DNA of 64,000 nt from Euonymus europaeus. Taxonomy: Eukaryota > Streptophyta > Magnoliopsida > Celastrales > Celastraceae. Where the stretch lies: NCBI GenBank assembly GCA_963580455.1, contig OY756967.1, positions 10,190,501 through 10,254,500 on the forward strand, written 5' to 3'. Numbering within the stretch: the stretch's first letter is position 1; each line of letters begins with the position of its first letter. Positions 51,795 to 63,185 of the stretch are shown here, piece after piece. A model generated the notes under the pieces. That model made no database searches and had not been told where the DNA came from. It saw nothing but the letters and a program-made list of their open reading frames with translations. The position numbers and the translations under genes were made by a program.

Positions 51795-51992
51795 CAGTAC
51801 TTTGGGGGATCGATCGCCAACATGGGAGAATCGATCAACCAGAAGTAATGGTAAAGGAAAAGAAAAAGGGCCAGAGTGTTTTGGGGATCGATCACCATAT
51901 TGGGCGATTGATCCCCCTGAATTGTTGGTGATGGAAAAAAGGGGCAGAGTGTTTTGGGGATCGATCGCCCATATTGGGGGATCGATCCCCCC
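51795..51992. repeat. GATCGATC-rich repeat units, about 73-77 bp, in the gypsy solo LTR
   Basis: Three diverged units begin near 51795, 51872 and 51945, each with a CAGWGTGTTTTGGGG-like opening (weaker in the first), a GATCGATC core and a second GATC-containing arm. The last contains the perfect 16-bp palindrome GGGGGATCGATCCCCC (51976-51991). Confidence 0.8.
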
Positions 51993-52013
51993 TGTACAGT
52001 GGTCGCGATTCCA

Positions 52014-52027
52014 GTGTTTTAAAACAC
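52014..52027. promoter_or_regulatory. Perfect 14-bp palindrome at the putative core promoter
   Basis: GTGTTTTAAAACAC, about 55 bp upstream of a GA-rich run that resembles an LTR leader. Its AT-rich centre could act as the TATA element of the solo LTR. This is inference from position and composition. Confidence 0.45.
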
Positions 52028-53586
52028 GATTTTTAACACCATAAACCCATTTTTCCAGAGTTGGCCGAGAGGAGAGAGAAAGAGAGAGAAACTTAGAGAG
52101 AGAGAGTGATTTTCGAAGATCAAAGCTTAGATTGTGGATGTTTGGGTGTTGCTAACAAGATTTCCAAGGAGTTTTCAAAGATTCAAGGTAAGTTTTCTAG
52201 TTTTGGAATTTTAGATTTTTTCTTAGATCTACTTTGATTCTTTAAGAAATGGAAAATAGGCTTTAGATATGTTGATTATGAGGATATTTGCTGATGTTTT
52301 ACTAGTTTAAATCATGGGTTTAGGCTAGGGTTCGAATTTGGAGGAGTTGAAGGATTTTGGGGAAAATCCTAGAGAGAGAAGGTAAGTTCCTTTGATTTAT
52401 GGAATTATTTCATGTTGTAATTGTTATTGTTAAGATAAATGTGTGTTATTAACATGTATATATGGATTGGAATGATGAAATATGGTTAGGTTGGTGAAAG
52501 GGGGATTTAAACCCTAATTCTTGGAATTTGGAATTGTGTGTTGTGCTCAACTTGAGGTAGGGGATTTCTTGACCCTTTCTTACTTCGATATCGTTCGTTG
52601 ATTCAAAAATTCGGTTTGAATTCTCATTGGTCTCTTTGTTTGTGTTCTTGCCTTATAGTGCCTAAGGAAGAACGAACCTAAGGTTTATTTATATATTCTC
52701 TAAATGTAGATTGCATTGCCCAATTACATATTCAATTATCCATTGAGCATGCTTTGAATCTTGTCATGCATCATCAGTAGTTGTATATATATATAGGTTG
52801 ATATATATGTATATTTGGCATGGCACGAGCATGAATGCATTAGAGTTTGCATGGGATGCTCGGGTATGGACTCGGGATACCATAGGTTACTTGAAAGTCA
52901 CATGGGAGGATGGTTGCGTGTCAAGGCATGGGCACGGATCATATGACTCCATGTGAGGCAACACACTTAAGGTGTGGGTGTGACGGGGTTCACACAACCG
53001 GGTAGAACCTTCGCGGGTGTAATGTGAATGATGATTGCGCTCTCATTCATGATGGTTGGGAACCATGTAGTGCCTTTGAGGTTTGGTTAATCCATAGTTG
53101 AAGACTAGTGGATTGATGAATGTGTTTTACCCCGAAGGGAATACCCGGACTATTGGTTGTGTTATGTGACATGTGCATAGAGGAGAACATATTGATGCAT
53201 TATCTTATCTTTAATAACCGCCATGTTGCTTGTTTTACTCTTTACCCCTACTGAGCTTCTAGCTCACCCTTTATTTTTCTCCCTCTCTACAGGTGAGACA
53301 GGTACTAGTGCCAGAGGTGCGGATTAGTAGAGACGACGTTGTGGCATGGATGGCTCTTGGAGAGGGTGTAGGTTTGGGATTAGAGTCTTAAACCTTTTTG
53401 TTGAAATATTTGTATGAAATGATTCCATGTGTGATATATTGACTGCGTGACACCGTAAGGTGTGGATTATGGACGGTTAGAAGGTTATTCCATTGATGTG
53501 GGACTTCTGAACCGGGTGTGGACATTTAGTCCTGTTTATTGGTTGTGTGGAATCATTGTGATGTATGAATCATGAATTCAGTTTGT

Positions 53587-53693
53587 GCATGCTGCTAGAT
53601 GGCCTGAGGCCATAGGTTGTGAATTTGCATGCTGTTAGAAGGCCTGAGGCCATAGGTTGTGAATTTGCCTGCTGTTAGATGGCCAGAGGCCTT
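53587..53693. repeat. 40-bp minisatellite in the gypsy solo LTR
   Basis: Units start at 53587, 53627 and 53667 (the last partial). Each contains GCTGYTAGAWGGCCTGAGGCC, or AGAGGCC in the last, followed in the first two by ATAGGTTGTGAATTT. TGGCCT-G-AGGCCA in the first unit is an almost perfect palindrome with 6-bp arms. Confidence 0.9.
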
Positions 53694-53901
53694 GCTAGGT
53701 TGGGATGTGATTATACGATGTTATGCTGCGTTTAATCAGGTGGGCATTACCCGAATTACGGGGAGATGCTGCCGGATTTTTTGTTGGAAGATTTAACTTA
53801 GTTAGACAAACTAGAGTTAAATCCTCGTGTTGTGAATCACATTGATAACCTAGGACGGTGCGGTGAGCACCACGTAACGTTCCCGAAATTGGGGCGTTAC
53901 A

Positions 53902-53906
53902 GTCAA
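53902..53906. other. Target-site duplication GTCAA, right copy
   Basis: Matches 51593-51597. Removing the LTR and one GTCAA restores GTGTCAACCGAGCAACTTTG, an ordinary monomer boundary also seen intact near 47284. Confidence 0.92.
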
Positions 53907-56900
53907 CCGAGCAACTTTGATGTTCCGAAGTTGCTCAACTCTTTCTATGGAGGAGCTTTTGAAGGTTTTGTCCATTTATCATAGAAAGTTGTTGTTTTGG
54001 CATCGAAATAATCTTGGAAGCTTATACTCATAAAATTTGACATAGAAAAACAATAAAACGTGTACACCGAGCATCTTTGATGGTCCGAAATTGGTAAACT
54101 CTCTCTATGGAGGAGCTTTTAACAGTTTTCTCAATTTGTCATAGAAAGTTGTTGTTTTGGCATCGAAATAATCTTGGAAGCTTATACTCATAAAATTTGA
54201 CATAGAAAAACAATAAAACGTGTACACCGAGCATCTTTGATGGTCCGAAATTGGTCAACTCTCTCTACGAAGGAGCTTTTAACAGTTTTCTACATTTTTC
54301 ATAGAAACTTGGGATTTTGGCATCGAAATAATCTTGGAAGCTTATACTCATGAAATTTGACATAGAAGAACAATAAATGTACACCGAGCAACATTGATGT
54401 TCCGAAGTTGCTCAACTCTCTCTATGGAGGAGCTTTTGAATGTTTTTCCATTTTTCATAGAAAGTTGGACTTTTGCCATCGAAATAATCTTGGAAGCTTA
54501 CACTTATAAAATTTGACATAGATGAACATTAAAAAGTGTACACCGAGCAACTTTGATAGTCCGAAGTTGGTCAACTCTCTCTATGGAGGAGCTTTTAACA
54601 GTTTTCTTCATTTGTCATAGAAACTTGGGATTTTGGCATCGAAATAATCTAGGAAGCTTATACTCATGAAATTTGACGTAGAAGAACAATAAAAAGTGTA
54701 CACCGAGCAACATTGATGTTCCGAAGTTGCTCAACTCTCTCTATGGAGGAGCTTTTCAAGGTATTGTCCATTTGTCATAGAAAGTTGGTCTTTTGCCATC
54801 GAAATAATCTTGGAAGCTTATACTCATAAAATTTGACATAGACGAACATTAAAAAGTGACACCGAGCAACTTTGATAGTCCGAAGTTGGTCAACTCTCTC
54901 TATGGAGGAGCTTTTAACAGTTTTCTCCATTTGTCATAGAAACTTGGGATTTTAGCATCGAAATAATCTTTGAAGCTTATACTCATAAAATTTGACATAG
55001 AAGAACATTAAAAAGTGTACACTGAGCAACTTTGATAGTCCGAAGTTGCTCAACTCTCTCTATGGAGGAGCTTTTAACGGTTTTGTCCATTTGTTATAGA
55101 TAGTTGGTCTTTTTTCATCGAAATAATCCACAAAGCTTATACTCGTCAAATTTGACTTAGAAGAACATTAAAAGGTGTACACCGAGCAACTTTGACGGTC
55201 CGACGTTGCTCAATTCTCTCTATGGAGGAGCTTTTAACGGTTTTGTCCATTTGTCATAGAAAGTTGGTGTTTTTGCATCGAAATAATCTTGGAAGCTCAT
55301 TTTCGTAAAATTTAACATAGAAGAACAATAAAAATTGTACACCGAGCAACTTTGATTGTACGAAGTTGCTCAACTCTCTCTATGGAGGAGCTTTTAACGG
55401 GTTTGTCGATTTGTCATAGAAAGTTGCTGTTTTGGCATCGAAATAATCTTGGAAGCTTATACTTATAAAATTTGACATAGAAGAACAATAAAACTTGTAC
55501 ACCGAGCATCTTTGATGTTCCGAAATGGGTCAACTCTCTCTATGAAGGAGCTTTTAACTGTTTTCTCCATTTGTCATAGAAACTTGAGATTTTGGCATCG
55601 AAATAATCTAGGAAGCTTATACTCATAAAATTTGACATAGAAGAACAATAAAAAGTGTCAACCGAGCAACTTTGATGTTCCGAAGTTGCTCAACTCTCTC
55701 TATGGAAGAGCTTTTGAAGATTTTGTCCATTTATCATAGAAAGTTGTTGTTTTGGCATCGAAATAATCTTGGAAGTTGTACTCATAACATTTGACATAGA
55801 AAAACAATAAAATGTGTACAACGAGAATCTTTGATGGTCCGAAATTGGTAAACTCTCTCTATGGAGAAGTTTTTAACTGTTTTCTCCATTTGTCATAGAA
55901 ACTTGGGATTTTGGCAACGAAATAATCTAGGAAGCTTATACTCATGAAATTTGACATAGAAGAACAATAAAAAGTGTACACCGAGCAACATTGATGTTCC
56001 GAAGTTGCTCAACTCTCTCTATGGAGGAGCTTTTGAATGTTTTTCCATTTGTCATAGAAAGTTGGTCTTTTGCCATCGAAATAATCTTGGAAGCTTATAC
56101 TCATAAAATTTGACATAGAAGAACATTAAAAAGTGTACACCGAGTAACTTTGATGTTCCGAAGTTTCCCAACTTTCTCTATGGAGGAGCTTTTGAATGTT
56201 TTTCCATTTTCCATAGAAAGTTGGTCTTTTGCCATCGAAATAATCTTGGAAGCTTACACTCATAAAATTTGACATAGATGAACATTAAAAAGTGTACACC
56301 GAGCAACTTTGATAGTCCGAAGTTGGTCAACTCTCTCTATGGAGTAGCTTTTCAAGGTATTGTCCATTTGTCACAGAAAGTTGGTCTTTTGTCATCGAAA
56401 TAATCTTTCAAGCTTATACTCATAAAATTTGACATAGATGAACATTAAAAATTGTACACCGAGCAACTTTGATTGTCCGAAGTTGGTCAACTCTCTCTAT
56501 GGAGGAGCTTTTAACAGTTTTCTCCATTTGTCATAGAAACCTGGGATTTTGGCATCGAAATAATCTTGGAAGCTTATACTCATAAAATTTGACATAGAAG
56601 AACATTAAAAAGTGTACACTGAGCAACTTTGTTATTCCGAAGTTGCTCAACTCTCTCTATGGAGGAGCTTTTAACAGTTTTCTCCATTTGTCATAGAAAG
56701 TTGGTCTTTCGCCATCGAAATAATCTTGGACGCTTATACTCATAAAATTTGACATAGATGAACATTAAAAAGTGTACACCGAGCAGCTTTGATAGTCCGA
56801 AGTTGGTCAACTCTCTCTATGGAGGAGCTTTTAACAGTTTTCTCCATTTGTCATAGAAACTTGGGTTTTTCGGATCGAAATAATCTTGGAAGCTTATACT

Positions 56901-59344
56901 CTGAAAATTTGACATAGAAGAACAATAACAAGTGTACACCGAGCAACTTTGATGTTTCGAAGTTGCTCAACTCTCTCTATGGAGGAGCTTTTGAATGTTT
57001 TGTCCATTTTTCATAGAAAGTTGGTCTTTTGCCATCGAAATAATCTTGGAAGCTTATACTCATAAAATTTGACATAGAAGAACATTAAAAAGTGTACACC
57101 GAGCAACTTTGTTGTTCCGAAGTAGGTCAACTCTCTCTATGGAAGAGCTTTTCAAGGTATTGTCCATTTGTCATAGAAAGTTGGTCTTTTGCCATCAAAA
57201 TAATCTTGGAAGCTTATACTCATAAAAAATGACATAGATGAACATTAAAAAGTGTACACCGAGCAACTTTGATAGTCCGAAGTTGGTCAACTCTCTCTAT
57301 GGAGGAGCTTTTAACAGTTTTCTCCATTTGTCATAGAAACTTGGGATTTTGGCATCGAAATAATCTTGGAAGCTTATACTCATAAAATTTGACATAGAAG
57401 AACAATAAAAATTGTACACCGAGCAACTTTGATTGTCCGAAGTTGGTCAACTCTCTCTACGGAGGAGCTTTTAACGGATTTGTCGATTTGTCATAGAAAG
57501 TTGCTGTTTTGGCATCGAAATAATCTTGGAAGCTTATACTCATAAAATTTGACATAGAAGAACAATAAAACGTGTACACCGAGCATCTTTGATGTTCTGA
57601 AATGGGTCAACTCTCTCTATGAAGGGGATTTGAACTGTTTTCTCCATTTGTCATAGAAACTTGGGATTTTGGCAGCGAAATAATCTTGGAAGCTTATGCT
57701 CATAAAATTTGACATAGATGAACATTAAAAAGTGTACACCGAGCAACTTTGATAGTCCGAAGTTGGTCAACTCTCTCTATGGAGGAGCTTTTAACAGTTT
57801 TCTCCATTTGTCATAGAAACTTGGGATTTTGGCATCGAAATAATCTTGGAAGCTTATACTCAGAAAATTTGACATAGAAGAACAATAAAAAGTGTACACC
57901 GAGCAACTTTGATGTTCCGAAGTTGCTCAACTCTCTCCATGAAGGAGCATTTGAATGTTTTGTCCATTTGTTATAGAAAGTTGGTCTTTTACCATCGAAA
58001 TAATCTTGGAAGCTTATACTCATAAAATTTGACATAGAAGAACAATAAAAAGTGTACACCGAGCAACTTAAATGTTCCGAAGTTGCTCAACTCTCTCTAT
58101 GGAGGAGCTTTTGAATGTTTTGTCCATTTGTCATAGAAAGTTTGTCTTTTGCCATCGAAATAATTTTGGAAGCTTATACTCATAAAATTTGACATAGTTG
58201 AACATTAAAAAGTGTACACCGAGCAACTTTGATAGTCCGAAGTTGCTCAACTCTCTCTATGGAGGAGCTTTTAACTGTTTTGTCCATTTGTCATAGAAAG
58301 TTTGTGTTTTAGCATCGAAATAATCCTGGAAGCTCATACTCATAAAATTCGACATAGAAGAACAATAAAATGTGCACACCGAGCATCTTTGATAGTCCGA
58401 ACTTGGTCAACTCCCTCTATGGAGGAGCTTTTAACGGTTTTGTCCATTTGTCATAGAAAGTTTGTGTTTTCGCATCGAAATAATCCTGGAAGCTCATACT
58501 CATAAAATTCGACATAGAAGAACAATAAAACGTGCACACCGAGCATCTTTGATAGTCTGAAGTTGGTCAACTCTCTCTATGGAGGAGCTTTCAACAGTTT
58601 TCTCCATTTGTCATAGAAACTTGGGATTTTGGCATCGAAATAATCTTGGAAACTTATACTCAGAATATTTGACATAGAAGAACAATAAAAAGTGTACACC
58701 GAGAAACTTTGATGTTCCGAAGTTGCCTCTCTCTATGGAGGAGCTTTTGAATGTTTTGTCCATTTGTCATAGAAAGTTGGTCTTTTGCCATCGAAATAAT
58801 CTTGGAAACTTATACTCATAAAACTTGACATAGAAGAACAATAAAAATTGTACACCGAGCAACTTTGATGTTTCGGACTTGCTCAACTCTCTCTATGGAG
58901 GAGCTTTTGAATGTTTTGTCCATTTGTCATAGAAAGTTGGTCTTTTGCCATCAAAATCATCTTGGAAGCATATACTCATAAAATTTGACATAGATGAACA
59001 TTAAAAAGTGTACACCGAGCAACTTTGATAGTCCGAAGTTGCTAAACTCTCTCTATCGAGGAGCTTTTAACGGTTTTGTCCATTTGTCATAGAAAGTTAA
59101 TGTTTTGGCAACGAAATAATCTTTGAAGCTTATACTCGTAAAATTAGACTTAGTAGAACAATATAAAGTGTACACCGAGCAACTTTGATTGTCCGAAGTT
59201 GCTCAACTCTCTCTATGGAGGAGCTTTTAACGGTTTTGTCCATTTTTCATATAAAGTTGCTCTTGTGGCATCGAAATAATCTTCGAAGCTTATACTCATA
59301 AAATTTGACATAGAAGAACAATAAAGCGTGCAAACCGAGCATCT

Positions 59345-62300
59345 TTGATGGTCCGAAATTGGTCAATTCTCTCTATGAAGGAGCGTTTAACAGTTTTCTC
59401 CATTTGTCATACAAACTTGGGATTTTGGCATCGAAATAATCTAGGAAGCTTATAGTCATAAAATTTGACATAGAAGAACAATAAAAAGTGTACACCGAGC
59501 AACTTTGATGTTCTGAAGTTGCTCAACTCTCTCTATGGAGGGGTTTTGAATGTTTTGTCCATTTTTCATAGAAAGTTGGTCTTTTGCCATCGAAATAATC
59601 TTGGAAGTTTATACTCGTAAAATTTGACATAGAAGAACGTTAAAAAGTGTACACCGGGCAACTTTGATAGTCCGAAGTTGCTACACTCTCTCTATGGAGG
59701 AGTTTTTAACGGTTTTGTCCATTTGTTATAGAAAGTTGGTGTTTTTTCATCAAAATAATCTAAGAAGCTTATACTCGTAAAATTTGACATAGAAGAACAT
59801 TAAAAGGTGAATACCGAGCAGCTTTGATGGTCCGACGTTGCTCAACTCTCTCTATGGAGGAGCTTTTAACAGTTTTGTCCATTTGTCATAGAAAGTTGGT
59901 GTTTTTGCATCGAAATAATCTTGGAAGTTCATTTTCATAAAATTTAACATAGAAGAACAATAAAAAGTGTACACCGAGCAACTTTGATTTTTCGAAGTTG
60001 CTCAACTCTCTCTATGGAGGAGCTTTTAACGGTTTTGTCCATTTGTCATAGAAAGTTATTGTTTTGGCATCGAAATAATCTTGGCAGCTTATACTCATAA
60101 AATTAGACATAGAAGAACAATAAAACGTGTACACCGAGCATCTTTGTTGGTCCGAAATCAGTCAACTCTCTCTGTGAAGGAGCTTTTATCAGTTTTCTCA
60201 ATTTGTCATAGAAACTTGGAATTTTTGCATCGAAATAATCTAGGAACCTTATACTCATAAAATTTGACATAGAAAAACAATAAAAAGTCTACACCGAGCA
60301 ACTTTGATTGTCCGAAGTTGCTCAACTCTCTCTATGGGGGAGCTTTTAACGGTTTTGTCCATTTGTCATAGAAAGTTGCTCTTTTGGCGTCGAAATAATC
60401 TTGGAAGCTTATACTCATAAAATTTGACATAAACGAACATTAAAAAGTTTACATCGACCAACTTTGATACTCCGAAGTTGCTCAACTCTCTCTATGGAGG
60501 AGCTTTTAACGGTTTTGTCCATTTGTTATAGAAAGTTGGTGTTTTTTCATCGGAATAATCCACAAAGCTTATACTCGTAAAATTTAACATAGAAGAACAT
60601 TAAAAGGTGTACACCGAGCAACTTCGATGGTCCGACGTTGCTCAACTCTCTCTATGGAGGAGCTTTTAACGGTTTTGTCAATTTGTCATAGAAAGTTGGT
60701 GTTTTTGCATCGAAATAATCTTGGAAGCTCATTTTCATAAAATTTAACATAGAAGAACAATAAAAATTGTACACCGAGCAACTTTGATTGTCCGAAGTTG
60801 CTCAACTCTCTCTACGGAGGAGCTTTTAACGGTTTTGTCCATTTGTCATAGAAAGTTGCTATTTTGGCATCGAAATAATCTTGGAAGCTTATACTCATAA
60901 AATTTGACATAGAAGAACAATAAAACATGTACAACGAGCATCTTTGATGGTCCGAAACGGGTCAACTCTCTCTATGAAGGAGCTTTTAACTATTTTATAC
61001 ATTTGTCATAGAAACTTGGGATTTTGGCATCAAAATAATCTAGGAAGCTTATACTCATAAAATTTGACATAGAAGAACAATAAAAAGTGTCAACCGAGCA
61101 ACTTTGATGTTTCGAAGTTGCTCAACTCTCTCTGTAAAGGAGCTTTTGAAGGTTTTGTCCATTTGTCATAGAAAGTTGTTGTTTTAGCATCAAAATAATC
61201 TTGGAAGCTTATACTCATAAAATTTGACATAGAAGAACAATAAAACATGTACACCGAGCATCTTTGATGGTCTGAAATGGGTCAACTCTCTCTATGAAAG
61301 AGCTTTTAACAGTTTTCTCTATTTGTCATACAAACTTGGGATTTTGGCATCAAAATAATCTAGGAAGCTTATACTCATAAAATTTGACATAGAAGAACAA
61401 TAAAAAGTGTACACCGAGCAACTTTGATGTTCTAAAGTTGCTCAACTCTCTCTATGGAGGGGCTTTTGAATGTTTTGTCCATTTGTCGTAGAAAGTTGGT
61501 CTTTTTCCATCGAAATAATCTTGGAAGTTTATACTCGTAAAATTTGACATAGAAGAACGTTAAAAAGTGTACACCGGGCAACTTTGATAGTCCGAAGTTG
61601 CTACACTCTCTCTATGGAGGAGTTTTTAACTGTTTTGTCCATTTGTTATAGAAAGTTGGTGTTTTTTCATCAAAATAATCTAAGAAGCTTATACTCGTAA
61701 AATTTGACATAGAAGAACATTAAAAGGTGAATACCGAGCAGCTTTGATGGTCCGACGTTGCTCAACTCTCTCCATGGAGTAGCTTTTAACAGTTTTGTCC
61801 ATTTATCATAGAAAGTTGGTGTTTTTGCATCGAAATAATCTTGGAAGTTCATTTTCATAAAATTTAACATAGAAGAACAATAAAAAGTGTACACCGAGCA
61901 ACTTTGATTTTCCGAAGTTGCTCAACTCTCTCTATGGAGGAGCTTTTAACGGTTTTGTCCATTTGTCATAGAAAGTTATTGTTTTGGCATCGAAATAATC
62001 CTGGCAGCTTATACTCATAAAATTAGACATAGAAGAACAATAAAACGTGTACACCGAGCATCTTTGTTGGTCCGAAATCAGTTAACTCTCTCTGTGAAGG
62101 AGCTTTTATCAGTTTTCTCAATTTGTCATAGAAACATGGAATTCTTGCATCGAAAAAATCTAGGAACCTTATACTCATAAAATTTGACATAGAAGAACAA
62201 TAAAAAGTCTACACCGAGCAACTTTGATTGTCCGAAGTTGCTCAACTCTCTCTATGGGGGAGCTTTTAACGGTTTTGTCCATTTGTCATAGAAAGTTGCT

Positions 62301-63185
62301 CTTTTGGCATCGAAATAATCTTGGAAGCTTATACTCATAAAATTTGACATAAACGAACATTAAAAAGTTTACATCGACCAACTTTGATACTCCGAAGTTG
62401 CTCAACTCTCTCTATGGAGGAGCTTTTAACGTTTTAGTCCATTTGTTATAGAAAGTTGGTGTTTTTTCATCGAAATAATCCACAAAGCTTATACTCGCAA
62501 AATTTAACATAGAAGAACATTAAAAGGTGTACACCGAGCAACTTCGATGGTCCGACGTTGCTCAACTCTCTCTATGGAGGAGCTTTTAACGGTTTTGTCC
62601 ATTTGTCATAGAAAGTTGGTGTTTTTGCATCGAAATAATCTTGGAAGCTCATTTTCGTAAAATTTAACATAAAAGAACAATAAAAATTGTACACCGAGCA
62701 ACTTTGATTGTCCGAAGTTGCTCAACTCTCTCTACGGAGGAGCTTTTAACGGTTTTGTCCATTTGTCATAGAAAGTTGCTATTTTGGCATCGAAATAATC
62801 TTGGAAGCTTATACTCATAAAATTTGACATAGAAGAACAATAAAACGTGTACAACGAGCATCTTTGATGGTCCGAAACGGGTCAACTCTCTCTATGAAGG
62901 AGCTTTTAACTATTTTATCCATTTGTCATAGAAACTTGGGATTTTGGCATCGAAATAATCTAGGAAGCTTATACTCATAAAATTTGACATAGAAGAACAA
63001 TAAAAAGTGTCAACCGAGCAACTTTGATGTTTCGAAGTTGCTCAACTCTCTCTGTAAAGGAGCTTTTGAAGGTTTTGTCCATTTGTCATAGAAAGTTGTT
63101 GTTTTGTCATCAAAATAATCTTGGAAGCTTATACTCATAAAATTTGACATAGAAGAACAATAAAACGTGTACACCGAGCATCTTT
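59345..63185 (+). repeat. 12-monomer higher-order repeat, about 1920 bp, two copies
   Basis: Copies are about 59345-61262 and 61263-63185. The offset is 1919 bp at the left and 1920 bp after a 1-bp indel near 59543 (GGGGTTTTGAA against GGGGCTTTTGAA). Shared markers are GAACGTTAAAAAGTG (near 59635 and 61555), AAAAGGTGAATACCG (near 59803 and 61723), TCCGAAATCAGT (near 60151 and 62071) and AAAAAGTTTACATCGACC (near 60442 and 62362). Several private substitutions separate the copies, so this pair looks older than the 1120-bp pair at 22-24 kb. Confidence 0.85.

Larger units (their letters stand above)
51598..53901 (+). mobile_element. Solo LTR, probably Ty3/gypsy Del/Tekay type (2304 bp)
   Basis: Bounded by TGTGAAACCCCAA and TTGGGGCGTTACA (TG...CA ends) and flanked by the 5-bp duplication GTCAA. 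There is no coding region, primer binding site or second LTR, so it is a solo LTR. In plus orientation it has a TTTTAAAA-centred palindrome near 52014, a GA-rich leader-like run at about 52068-52108, a possible 5' splice site CAAGGTAAGT near 52184, and a CTACAGGTGAGACAGG motif near 53287. These features, together with the ends, resemble long LTRs of plant Del/Tekay elements. That lineage assignment is from memory and moderately certain. An 80-codon open frame at 51802-52044 lies across the GATC-rich repeats and looks incidental. Confidence 0.82.

Noticed and set aside
51802..52044. 80-codon open frame in the gypsy solo LTR
   Set aside because: It spans the GATC-rich direct repeats, which explain its repetitive translation. 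No domain seen.
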